45,831 nucleotides of DNA, taken from Mucilaginibacter cryoferens. GTDB lineage: Bacteria; Bacteroidota; Bacteroidia; Sphingobacteriales; Sphingobacteriaceae. Location: positions 1 to 45,831 of the forward strand of contig NZ_JACHCR010000036.1 of NCBI RefSeq assembly GCF_014205845.1. The letters are read 5' to 3'. Of this stretch, positions 33,269 to 40,223 are shown piece by piece (positions within the stretch are counted from its first letter, which is position 1; each line of letters opens with the position of its first letter). A model generated the notes under the pieces. That model was given only the letters and a program-made list of their open reading frames with translations, had not been told where the DNA came from and made no database searches. The translations under genes and the position numbers were made by a program.

Positions 33269-34546
33269 ATGTCAATAAAGCACAACATCGATTTTGAAAA
33301 AGCAACATTTAAAAACTTTGAAAACATCCCGGATTTAAATGCTTTTCAGAAAGCCGAAATTTTTAAAGATTTTACTGATTACATGGAAGACCAGGGACAC
33401 ATGAATTACCGCTTTGTAACCAGTAATGGTTGCGGCCCCGAAATGTGGGTAAGTTCGCCCTTTCAGAAAGACCCCAAAAAGTGTGTAAGCCTGGTTTCAA
33501 ATGATTATTTAAACTTTACCCAACACCCCAAAGTAAAAGCGGCTGCAATTGCCGGAATAGAAAAATACGGAACCGGAGCCGGGGCTTCTCCCTTGATAGG
33601 GGGGCACCATGAATATCATGTAAAGTTGGAGAATAAGCTTTCTACCTTTTTCAATCGCCCAAAAGACTCCTCTATTATTTACACAACCGGATATACGGCA
33701 AATAGTTCTACCTTATTGGCCATGCTGAAAGCGGAAGATTGCGCCATTGTAGATATGGCCGTTCATGCCAGTGTATATGAGGGGTTATATGAAACAACGA
33801 TTAAACGATTTCCTCATAACAGCCTTCTTCATCTGGAAAGGGCTTTGATCGAAGCCCAATCAAGATACCTTACCCGATTAGTGGTGATAGACGGTGTATA
33901 TTCACAAGACGGCGACCTTGCCAGGATGAATGAAATTTATGACCTGACTAAAAAATATGGCGCTTATCTAATGGTAGACGACGCCCACGGTATCGGGGTT
34001 CTTGGGGAAACAGGCAGGGGCGCCATTGAAATGTTTAATTTGCTAAACAAGGTTGATATTATATCGGGAACGTTAAGCAAAGCATTCGGACATATCGGCG
34101 GATTTGTGATTGCCAAACCCGAAGTTGCTAACTACCTTAAATTTCAATCACGGCAACAGGTATTTTCCTCTACCTCTACTCCGGCGGCAGCAGGCTTGTT
34201 GGTGGCCATCGATTTAATAGATGAAGAACCCGAATGGCGTATTAAACTAGCCGATAACGTAGCCTATTATAAGAAAGGCCTGTTAGATATGAAACTGGAT
34301 ATTGGCAACACAGCCTCCCCTATTATACCTATTAAAATTGGGGATGCGCATAAAACCGGCGATGTAGCCAGATTACTATTGCAGGCCGGCGTTTACGCCA
34401 ATGCTATCGTTTATCCCGGTGTTTCACGTAAGGATGCCCGGATCAGAACAAGTTTAATGGCCACGCATACCCGCCAACACTTAGATAAGGTTTTAAATGC
34501 ATTTGAATATGTAAATAAAAAAGTAAGGATAACCAAAGACCAATAA
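33269..34546 (+). CDS. Alpha-oxoamine synthase family PLP enzyme
   Basis: 425 residues. The body matches the fold-type I alpha-oxoamine synthases (serine palmitoyltransferase, KBL, AONS, CqsA, cysteate acyltransferase): YGTGAGASPLIGGHHEYHVKLE, VDDAHGIGVLGETGRG, and the PLP lysine K271 in GTLSKAFGHIGG. The N-terminal 60 residues (DFEKATFKNFENIPDL...MEDQGHMNYRF) are longer than in SPT/KBL and are typical of a Bacteroidota subgroup. It condenses an amino acid with an acyl thioester; the substrates are not decided, candidates being sphingolipid, sulfonolipid or alpha-hydroxyketone signal synthesis. A TetR-family gene follows in the same direction. Confidence 0.88.
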   Translation: MSIKHNIDFEKATFKNFENIPDLNAFQKAEIFKDFTDYMEDQGHMNYRFVTSNGCGPEMWVSSPFQKDPKKCVSLVSNDYLNFTQHPKVKAAAIAGIEKYGTGAGASPLIGGHHEYHVKLENKLSTFFNRPKDSSIIYTTGYTANSSTLLAMLKAEDCAIVDMAVHASVYEGLYETTIKRFPHNSLLHLERALIEAQSRYLTRLVVIDGVYSQDGDLARMNEIYDLTKKYGAYLMVDDAHGIGVLGETGRGAIEMFNLLNKVDIISGTLSKAFGHIGGFVIAKPEVANYLKFQSRQQVFSSTSTPAAAGLLVAIDLIDEEPEWRIKLADNVAYYKKGLLDMKLDIGNTASPIIPIKIGDAHKTGDVARLLLQAGVYANAIVYPGVSRKDARIRTSLMATHTRQHLDKVLNAFEYVNKKVRITKDQ

Positions 34547-34642
34547 TTACCGATGAAAGAATATCCCCTGGCTTAGCGCGCTCATCTACATGGCCCCTGT
34601 TATAAAAAAATGCATAAATTAGTTGGCACCAAAAAAATATTA

Positions 34643-35275
34643 ATGACAAAGAAGAGATATCAGGGGCCATCAAATGATAAAGAGCGCTCAACCCAAAAAC
34701 TTATTGAGGCTGTTGGATCGATCATTAAAACCAAAGGCTATACCGGACTTAGCGCAACCAATATTGCCAGTGCTGCCGGTTTAAGCAGACGACTGATTAC
34801 AATCTATTTCGGCACGGTTGACAACCTGATAGAAACCTATGTAAAAGGTAAGGATTATTGGCTGGCCGCCTCTGGGGATGCTGTTGAAATGATCAAAAAC
34901 AACGAAGGTGAAAATACCAGGCCGATATTGGAGTGCCTGCTACAAAACCAAATGGATTATTTCTTCAACCAAGAAGAAATGCAAAAAATTGTTTTATGGC
35001 AGATCAGTCAGAGTACCCGGATCATGAAAGAAGTTTGTGACGAAAGAGAACTGCTCAGTAAATATTTCTTTGCCCTGTCTGACAAAGAACTGAAAGGAAA
35101 AAACATTGATTTAAGGGCTGTATCGGCCTTACTGGTAGCCGGCATTTATTACCTGGTATTACATGCTAAATCAACCGACACAACATTTTGCGAAATAGAC
35201 CTTTTGCACCCCGATGGAATGGAAAGAATAAAAAATGCCATCAGTTTAATATTAAAAAACACCTATAACAATTAA
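34643..35275 (+). CDS. TetR/AcrR family regulator
   Basis: 210 residues from ATG 34643 (ATG 34610 would add 11 residues). The N-terminal helix-turn-helix is at about 20-60: TQKLIEAVGSIIKTKGYTGL then SATNIASAAGLSRRLITIYF and GTVDNLIETYV. The C-terminal part is a helical ligand-binding domain (QMDYFFNQEEMQKIVLWQIS). It lies 96 bases after the synthase and probably regulates it, perhaps sensing the acyl product. Confidence 0.9.
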   Translation: MTKKRYQGPSNDKERSTQKLIEAVGSIIKTKGYTGLSATNIASAAGLSRRLITIYFGTVDNLIETYVKGKDYWLAASGDAVEMIKNNEGENTRPILECLLQNQMDYFFNQEEMQKIVLWQISQSTRIMKEVCDERELLSKYFFALSDKELKGKNIDLRAVSALLVAGIYYLVLHAKSTDTTFCEIDLLHPDGMERIKNAISLILKNTYNN

Positions 35276-35592
35276 CTGCATTGGTTTTGTAGCCCGATTT
35301 TTGAATAAACCTACTCATCTGTAAGCTCCTTAGCGCCCCATTGCTGGCGCACGCGTGCCGTGACCGTTGCACAACTCAACGATAAAAGAAAATGCATGTT
35401 TTGTGTTTTATGGTTATTTAACGTCCTGGCATTTGTATACAAGCTACCTTGTTTCCGGCAATAGTTTAATATTAAAATTTCAGGCACTTGATGAGTAGGA
35501 TTTTAAGTTTTTAATTTCTGTTCGTCGTTCTGCAACAGCCAAGTGGCGCATGTGCCAGCAATGGTTACATCAGGGAGTTGCAATAGTTCTAC
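35276..35592. repeat. Gap with inverted half-copies of the dispersed element
   Basis: CCATTGCTGGCGCACGCGTG (35338-35357) is the element's right end in reverse; GTGGCGCATGTGCCAGCAATGG-like sequence at 35543-35564 is a forward end. Between them CCTACTCATC (35310-35319) pairs with GATGAGTAGG (35490-35499) around the left end. No gene is seen; the interior has no good open frame. Confidence 0.7.
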
Positions 35593-35934
35593 TTAGAGTT
35601 GACTTTCTAGCTTACTTGCTAAACTAATCAATGATCCTTTGTCTATCTCATTATTTAATGTTGGATTGGCTAATTGAAAAATTATTTCTTCTAATCCTTC
35701 GTTCTGAAAACTAAAATCATCTCTACATTCTATTAAATTCGCCCAATCCTCCAATTCTTTAAATGTAATTTTACCGGTTATCGCTTTGTATAAAATTCTT
35801 ATAATATCAGAAGCGGTAATTTCTATTATCGGCTCAGGCAAATCCCAAGGGTATTGGGAAAGTTCATCATCTAAATTTTTAAAATTTCTATCATAAGTGA
35901 TAATATCCCGAACGATATCGATTCTATTTCTCAT
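35593..35934 (-). CDS. Immunity-like hypothetical protein
   Basis: 113 residues, acidic, no signal peptide. The order WDLPEPIIEITASDIIRILYKAITGKITFKELEDWAN followed by IECRDDFSF and IIFQLANPTLN is shared by a group of unnamed bacterial proteins that often stand alone near toxins or in repeat-rich regions; they look like immunity proteins, but no partner toxin is seen here. It lies between half-copies of the dispersed element and copy 3. Confidence 0.7.
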   Translation of the reverse strand: MRNRIDIVRDIITYDRNFKNLDDELSQYPWDLPEPIIEITASDIIRILYKAITGKITFKELEDWANLIECRDDFSFQNEGLEEIIFQLANPTLNNEIDKGSLISLASKLESQL

Positions 35935-35959
35935 AGCTACCTAACTTTTAAATGTCCCC

Positions 35960-36172
35960 ACTACCGCAAGTATTTTTCTTTCGTTGCCTCTTACCTTGTG
36001 CGCCGCATGCTAACCGTACGCCATACCTTTAGTACATGGCAACTGTATTTTTTCAATTGTCTAAAAATACAAACTCCCGGATGAAACTTACATGCGGAAA
36101 TTGCATATTGTATACCTTGCATAATGTTTACCTGGCAGCGGGGCACACGCGACACGCGTGCGCCAGCAATGG
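35960..36172 (+). repeat. Mosaic dispersed element, copy 3
   Basis: Left module CTACCGCAAG...GCCTCTTACCTTGTG...GCATGCTAACCGTACGCC, the central CAATTGTCTAAAAATACAAA and the CCCGGATGAAA palindrome half, then the right module from ATAATGTTTACCTGGCAGCG to the end CAGCAATGG. The left module resembles that of copy 4, the right module that of copies 1 and 2. Confidence 0.88.
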
Positions 36173-36753
36173 TTAAACATCAAAGAGACTCTTTGATGAG
36201 AAATGGTATAGATACAATCATTTACTATCATCAATATTGTGGTGAATGTTCTGTAAAAGTAAAAGGCGATGATAAGCCTAATTGTAAGGTAATTGATCAT
36301 AGTTGGACCCTAATTGCAAGTTTCCTTATCTACAAGCAGAATGGTGATGCGTTTTCTTTAAAATTCAATTATTGTAAGCCCCCTATAAAAAGAAAGATAG
36401 CCTCGTGTAAATCAATTCCTTATTTTTTATCAATCATGCCAACACTACATAAAAGGGATGAAACTTATGTTCAAATGCGCAGGCAAGGCAAGTTTTTTCC
36501 CCCAGTCCCTACTGATGGTTCTTATGAAGAAGCAACCTTATATTGTCGGAAAAACAGGAGTGTTATTTCTTTGAATGAATATCAAAAAAATGAAGGATAT
36601 AAATATTGGAAATCTTATTTCTGGATTGACAAAGAAATAAGATTCATTACTTTAATTGAACAAGACTTAAATTGGGATAAAATTAAAAGAAAGCACGGAA
36701 TCCCCTTCGGTTGGCGTACGCAGGCAATGGCTTTTATTTTTCAATTATTATAA
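36169..36753 (+). CDS. Hypothetical protein whose start codon lies in the repeat
   Basis: 194 residues from ATG 36169, the ATG of the element's terminal CAGCAATGG. The frame stays open back to 36124 through the repeat (reading MFTWQRG...RAPAM), but that part is repeat-encoded. The protein is basic, has cysteines in pairs (YHQYCGEC, FNYCKPP), no signal peptide and no recognised domain; the Cys pairs could bind zinc. Composition is AT-rich. It ends GWRTQAMAFIFQLL just before the inverted end of the next element copy. Confidence 0.6.
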   Translation: MVKHQRDSLMRNGIDTIIYYHQYCGECSVKVKGDDKPNCKVIDHSWTLIASFLIYKQNGDAFSLKFNYCKPPIKRKIASCKSIPYFLSIMPTLHKRDETYVQMRRQGKFFPPVPTDGSYEEATLYCRKNRSVISLNEYQKNEGYKYWKSYFWIDKEIRFITLIEQDLNWDKIKRKHGIPFGWRTQAMAFIFQLL

Positions 36754-36762
36754 ATTTAGTTT

Positions 36763-37014
36763 CCATTGCTGGCGCACGCGTATGCCCCGCTGACAGGTAA
36801 AAAACATGCCAGCTCCCGCAAGCGTTTTCGCTGCCTAAAGCCTCCTGCCTTGTAGCCCCCATGCAAAGTATACGCCATACCTTTAGTACATGGCAACTCC
36901 ATTTTTTAAATTGTCTAAAAATATAAATTCCCGGATGAAGCTTACATTCGGAATTTGCATATCGCATACCTTGCATGGGGGCTACAAGGCAGGAGGCTTT
37001 AGGCAGCGAAAACG
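36763..37014. repeat. Mosaic dispersed element, copy 4, with 44-base perfect inverted repeat
   Basis: 36763-36803 is the right-end module in reverse (CCATTGCTGGCGCACGCG...). Then 36823-36866 and 36971-37014 are exact reverse complements (44 bases; CGTTTTCGCTGCCTAAAG... against ...CTTTAGGCAGCGAAAACG), enclosing the 104-base central module with TTGTCTAAAAATATAAATTC and CCCGGATGAA. Confidence 0.93.
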
Positions 37015-37028
37015 ATTGCTATAAAATA

Positions 37029-37373
37029 TTAGAAAACGATTCGCTCCATACGTCCTTTTCTATAAACTATAATAGTTATCGTGCCGGCCTTTTTAACAAT
37101 AGAGTCTCCCTTTTGCATATTGAAATTAATTTGCCATTCAGAAGACGGCAAAAAATAAGTTTTATGGTTAACTACTATGTCAGGCGCTCCTTTTGAGTTA
37201 AATTTGATATTTGTTATTATCCCTGCAAAATCCCAATCAAGCATTTTCTTTTGAGCTTTATTATCTTCAATAATTATGAGTATCGTGAACAAGATTAAAA
37301 CAACAATTAAAGAAAAGACAATCCAACGCCTAACTTTAGCCGAAATTGAATTATTAAATATGTTTTTTATCAT
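37029..37373 (-). CDS. Small membrane-anchored hypothetical protein
   Basis: 114 residues: a basic N-terminus, one transmembrane helix (WIVFSLIVVLILFTILIII, about 18-36), then a periplasmic beta-rich domain (DFAGIITNIKFNSKGAPDIVVNHKTYFLP, GDSIVKKAGTITIIVYRKG). Proteins of this layout appear singly in accessory regions of Bacteroidota; function unknown. It lies exactly between copies 4 and 5 of the dispersed element. Confidence 0.7.
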   Translation of the reverse strand: MIKNIFNNSISAKVRRWIVFSLIVVLILFTILIIIEDNKAQKKMLDWDFAGIITNIKFNSKGAPDIVVNHKTYFLPSSEWQINFNMQKGDSIVKKAGTITIIVYRKGRMERIVF

Positions 37374-37394
37374 ATAAAGTTATATAGCGCATTG

Positions 37395-37545
37395 TCTTTA
37401 AAACGTGCCGACAGTACTATAGATCGACATGTTTTTTCAATTGTCTAAAAATATAAAATCCCGGATGAAACTTACCGCGGGAATTGCATATCGCATACCT
37501 TGCATGCGGGCCACAAGGCAGGAGCCTTGCGGCAGCGAAAAAATA
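37395..37545 (+). repeat. Mosaic dispersed element, copy 5
   Basis: AAAACGTGCCGACAGTACTA (left module as in copy 2), CAATTGTCTAAAAATATAAA, CCCGGATGAAACTT...CGGGAATTGCATATCGCATACC, then CACAAGGCAGGAGCCTTGCG GCAGCGAAAA (right module as in copy 4). A mixed copy. The rest of the gap to 37715 has no gene. Confidence 0.85.
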
Positions 37546-37663
37546 CCAGCCCAGGCAACAGGTATCGCGATACACGGTACAGCGATAACCAAACTAATCA
37601 TCCACCTAATTACCCCAATGAACCACCCAAAAAACAGGGCCTTAAATAATTAACACTAAGCTA

Positions 37664-37693
37664 TTGCCAGAAATTTTGAAAACTGTAACTTTG
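37664..37693 (+). promoter_or_regulatory. Promoter of the TPR gene
   Basis: TTG (37664-37666), 19-base spacer, TAACTTTG (37686-37693): an excellent match to the Bacteroidota -33/-7 consensus. Leader of about 17 bases to the ATG at 37716. Confidence 0.75.
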
Positions 37694-37715
37694 CAAACTT
37701 AATTTTGTTATAACA

Positions 37716-38393
37716 ATGTCAAAAACCCAGGCGAATACCAAAGTTGCAGCACCGGAAAGTAATTTCGGACAGAGTGGCAACTTCGTGCGCGAGAACCAAA
37801 AAAGCTTACTGTTTATAAGTGGAGCCGTAATTGCTTTGATCGTAATTTATTTTTTATACCTTAAAGTGTACCTAGGTCCGCGTGAAGTTAAGGCAGCCGA
37901 CCAAATGTACAGGGCACAGGATTTTTGGGCTCAAAAAGATTGGGATAAAGCCATTAAAGGCGATGCCAGCTATCCTGGATTTGAAAAAATAATTAACGAC
38001 TACAGCAACACTAAAGCTGCAAACCTTGCTTATTTTTACCTGGGTTCTGCCTACTTAAACAAAGGCGAATACCATAAAGCGATAGAAAGCTTAAACAATT
38101 ACCGTGGCGACGACACCATGGTTGCTGCCGAAGCGTTTGGTAGCACCGGCGATGCCTATGTAGAATTAAAAGACTACAGCAATGCCGCAACTTATTTTAA
38201 CAAAGCTGTAGATAAGGCAAAAAATAAATTTCTTTCGCCGCTTTACCTAAAAAAATTAGGTTTGGTTTACGAAGAAACTAAAGACAATAAATCGGCAAGC
38301 GACGCTTACAAAAGGATAAAAACAGAATATCCGGAAAGTGCCGAAGCACAAAATATTGACGAGTACATTGCTCGTGTTGATGCGAAACTGTAA
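37716..38393 (+). CDS. Membrane-anchored tetratricopeptide repeat protein
   Basis: 225 residues. A Lys/Gln-rich N-terminus is followed by one membrane helix (LLFISGAVIALIVIYFLYL, about 38-57) and then TPR units: NLAYFYLGSAYLNKGEYHKAIESLNNY, AAEAFGSTGDAYVELKDYSNAATYFNKAV, PLYLKKLGLVYEETKDNKSASDAYKRI. The layout resembles YfgM, which links the Sec translocon to periplasmic chaperones; in Bacteroidota it is commonly annotated simply as a TPR protein, often near ribH as here. Confidence 0.88.
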   Translation: MSKTQANTKVAAPESNFGQSGNFVRENQKSLLFISGAVIALIVIYFLYLKVYLGPREVKAADQMYRAQDFWAQKDWDKAIKGDASYPGFEKIINDYSNTKAANLAYFYLGSAYLNKGEYHKAIESLNNYRGDDTMVAAEAFGSTGDAYVELKDYSNAATYFNKAVDKAKNKFLSPLYLKKLGLVYEETKDNKSASDAYKRIKTEYPESAEAQNIDEYIARVDAKL

Positions 38394-38397
38394 TTTT

Positions 38398-38660
38398 TGA
38401 TATCGGATTTCGGATGTTCGATTTCGGATTTATTTGGTGGTGATATGCCTGCTAAATGAATCAGGAATCGAATTTTTTTGTTTCATATCAATTTAGAAAG
38501 ATTTCGGATTTGGGATGTTCGATTTCGGATTTGTGAATTGGTAATATTACCTTTGCGCAAATCGGGAGTTGGACATCTGTTTTTTATATCAAATTACAAG
38601 TCAAAAATCCAACATCCGAGATAAATAAATCCGAAATCTCAATTCCCAAATCCGAAATAA
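38398..38660. repeat. Hairpin island of GATTTCGG words upstream of ribH
   Basis: Forward words ATCGGATTTCGGATGTTCGA and GATTTCGGATTTGGGATGTT occupy 38398-38437 and 38500-38541. Reverse words AATCCAACATCCGAG, AAATCCGAAATC and CAAATCCGAAAT occupy 38604-38657. The right arm ends 3 bases before the ribH ATG, so a long imperfect hairpin could cover the ribosome site. The same family is inserted in radA. Confidence 0.85.
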
Positions 38661-38662
38661 AA

Positions 38663-39157
38663 ATGGCTTCCTCACTAAAAAACCTTTCAGATTTTTCAAA
38701 TACCGAGATCCCATCGGCAGCGCCTTATAGCTTTGGCATAGCGGTAGCCGAGTGGAATGCCGAAATTACCAATGCCCTGCTGCAAGGCGCTTATGATAGC
38801 CTGGTAGCCAATGGCGCGTTGCCGCAAAATATTTTTGTGCACCCGGTGCCTGGCAGTTTCGAACTTACATCTGCCGCCGACCTGCTGCTGCAAACCGGCA
38901 AGCCCGACGCGGTAATTTGCCTGGGCTGTGTGATACAAGGCGAAACCCGCCATTTTGATTTTATTTGCAATGCAGTTGCAAACGGAGTAAGCAATGTTGC
39001 CATAAAATATGCTAAACCTGTTATATTTGGTGTATTAACAACTGATAACCAGCAACAGGCTATTGACCGCGCAGGCGGCAAACATGGCAACAAAGGCGAT
39101 GAAGCCGCAATTACGGCCATAAAAATGGCTGCACTGGCCGCAACCTTAAAAGGCTGA
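38663..39157 (+). CDS. ribH: 6,7-dimethyl-8-ribityllumazine synthase
   Basis: 164 residues, the usual length. AVAEWNAEITNALLQGA (ribulose-phosphate side), VPGSFELTSAADLL (loop around the phenyl-like contact) and GCVIQGETRHFDFI with the catalytic His of the ETRHF loop are present. It condenses 5-amino-ribitylamino-uracil with 3,4-dihydroxybutanone phosphate, the last step but one to riboflavin, and usually forms a 60-mer or decamer. Its leader is made of a word repeat. A small lipoprotein gene follows in the same direction. Confidence 0.96.
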   Translation: MASSLKNLSDFSNTEIPSAAPYSFGIAVAEWNAEITNALLQGAYDSLVANGALPQNIFVHPVPGSFELTSAADLLLQTGKPDAVICLGCVIQGETRHFDFICNAVANGVSNVAIKYAKPVIFGVLTTDNQQQAIDRAGGKHGNKGDEAAITAIKMAALAATLKG

Positions 39158-39187
39158 TTTACGTTGAACTGTAAAGAGTAAAAAACG

Positions 39188-39298
39188 ATGAAAAAATTAA
39201 TTTACATAGCTATTATAGCGCTTGCAGTTGGCAGCATATCGTCATGCTCCAACAAATTATGCCCTGCTTACGGTTCGTATCCTAAGGCCGGCCGCTAA
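39188..39298 (+). CDS. 36-residue lipoprotein
   Basis: A complete small gene, ATG 39188 to TAA 39296-39298. MKKLIYIAIIALAVGSISSC is a full signal peptide with a lipobox (Cys20), and the mature part SNKLCPAYGSYPKAGR has only 16 more residues. Similar tiny lipoproteins ending in a CPAYG--PKAGR motif are recalled from other Sphingobacteriales. It starts 30 bases after ribH and may be cotranscribed. Function unknown. Confidence 0.72.
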   Translation: MKKLIYIAIIALAVGSISSCSNKLCPAYGSYPKAGR

Positions 39299-39359
39299 CA
39301 GGCAATTGTCATTTTTTATAACCGGTAGAAAACTATTATCAGTTTTTGTGGTATAATTA

Positions 39360-39542
39360 CGTTGATGATGGAGAGTCAAGAGGATAGAATCAGGAATTAA
39401 GACAAAAGGTAAAGGCATAAGAAAGTGGTCATAGTCCAAATTTTTCTTGCTTTTTTCCTTAAAACCTGGTACTTTTTATTAAAAACTTGCTTTATAATAA
39501 TGAAGCTGTCTTGATTCCTGACTCTTAATTCTTAATTCTCAT
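39360..39542. repeat. Inverted word repeat between the small lipoprotein and ytxJ
   Basis: AGAGTCAAGAGGATAGAATC followed by AGGAATTAAGAC (39371-39402) pairs imperfectly with GTCTTGATTCCTGACTCTTAATTCTTAATTC-type sequence at about 39508-39539. Same architecture as the other islands, different word (AGAATTAAGA). Confidence 0.65.
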
Positions 39543-39553
39543 TTAAAAAAATT

Positions 39554-39883
39554 ATGAACTGGATATTGCTCGAATCGGCAGATCAGCTAAACGGGATAAA
39601 ACAAAATGAAGGCTACAGCCTCATTTTTAAACATAGCACGCGCTGCTCTATCAGCATGATGGCCAAAAGGCGTTTCGAACTGGATTGGGAAGACCTGCCC
39701 CAAGATATGCCCCTCTATTTTTTAGATCTCATCAAATACCGCGATCTATCTGCGTTAACCGCCCAACTTTTCGATGTGCACCACGAGTCGCCACAATTGC
39801 TCCTCATCAAAGACGGCGAGTGCGTGCTCGACCAATCGCACGGCGCAATTTCAGTTGAAGAAGCACTGAGTGTTTTAAGCTAA
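39554..39883 (+). CDS. ytxJ: Bacillithiol system redox-active protein YtxJ
   Basis: 109 residues with a thioredoxin-like fold. The active site is FKHSTRCSISMMAKRRFE with a single Cys31 (TRCSIS), where thioredoxins have CxxC; this is the monothiol YtxJ (DUF2847) pattern. YFLDLIKYRDLSALTAQ and HESPQLLLIKDGE complete the family. It is thought to remove bacillithiol from proteins (bacilliredoxin), so it fits with the catalase/OxyR stress system. Confidence 0.93.
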   Translation: MNWILLESADQLNGIKQNEGYSLIFKHSTRCSISMMAKRRFELDWEDLPQDMPLYFLDLIKYRDLSALTAQLFDVHHESPQLLLIKDGECVLDQSHGAISVEEALSVLS

Positions 39884-40191
39884 AAATCAATGTTGCCCCA
39901 CTTATTATAATGCAACACTAATATGGTGCACGGTTTTGCTATGCGCGCAAGTTTTAGCAGAATAGATGTATTTTAGATGGCAAGACATTCGTAACCAGCC
40001 CCTTGCGGCACCACCCAAACCTGCCGAACACTTAACAGCCTAATCATCAATACATTAAGCGTTCATCCCCGAACACCCGAACGGTGTAATAAAAAACCGA
40101 ACACCTGCCCAAAAATCTGCACATCTGAAATCTGCATATCTGCACATCAAAGCTTTGTAATAATTATTACAACCTAACCGTAAGCATATAA
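39884..40191. repeat. ytxJ-lipA gap with ATCTGCAC-type words
   Basis: 40113-40150 contains AAATCTGCACATCTGAAATC and TGCATATCTGCACATCA, the same family as at 8462 and 28628. The remaining 230 bases hold no gene or clear hairpin; the lipA promoter is at the right end. Confidence 0.7.
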
Positions 40192-40219
40192 TTGGTTATA
40201 CGGTTTTTAACTACATTTG
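40192..40219 (+). promoter_or_regulatory. lipA promoter, apparently leaderless
   Basis: TTG (40192-40194), 17-base spacer, TACATTTG (40212-40219). The lipA ATG begins at 40224, only 4 bases later, about where transcription should start. Confidence 0.6.
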
Positions 40220-40223
40220 TAAC

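Noticed and set aside
29513..37545. Class 1-type integron with attC sites
   Set aside because: No integrase gene, and the repeats lack the attC core pattern (RYYYAAC...GTTRRRY); the cassette-like look is from a different element.
37429..37653. Open frame of 74 codons (MFFQLSKNIKSRMKL...)
   Set aside because: It reads through copy 5 of the mosaic element; its sequence is the translation of the repeat and has no ribosome site or domain.
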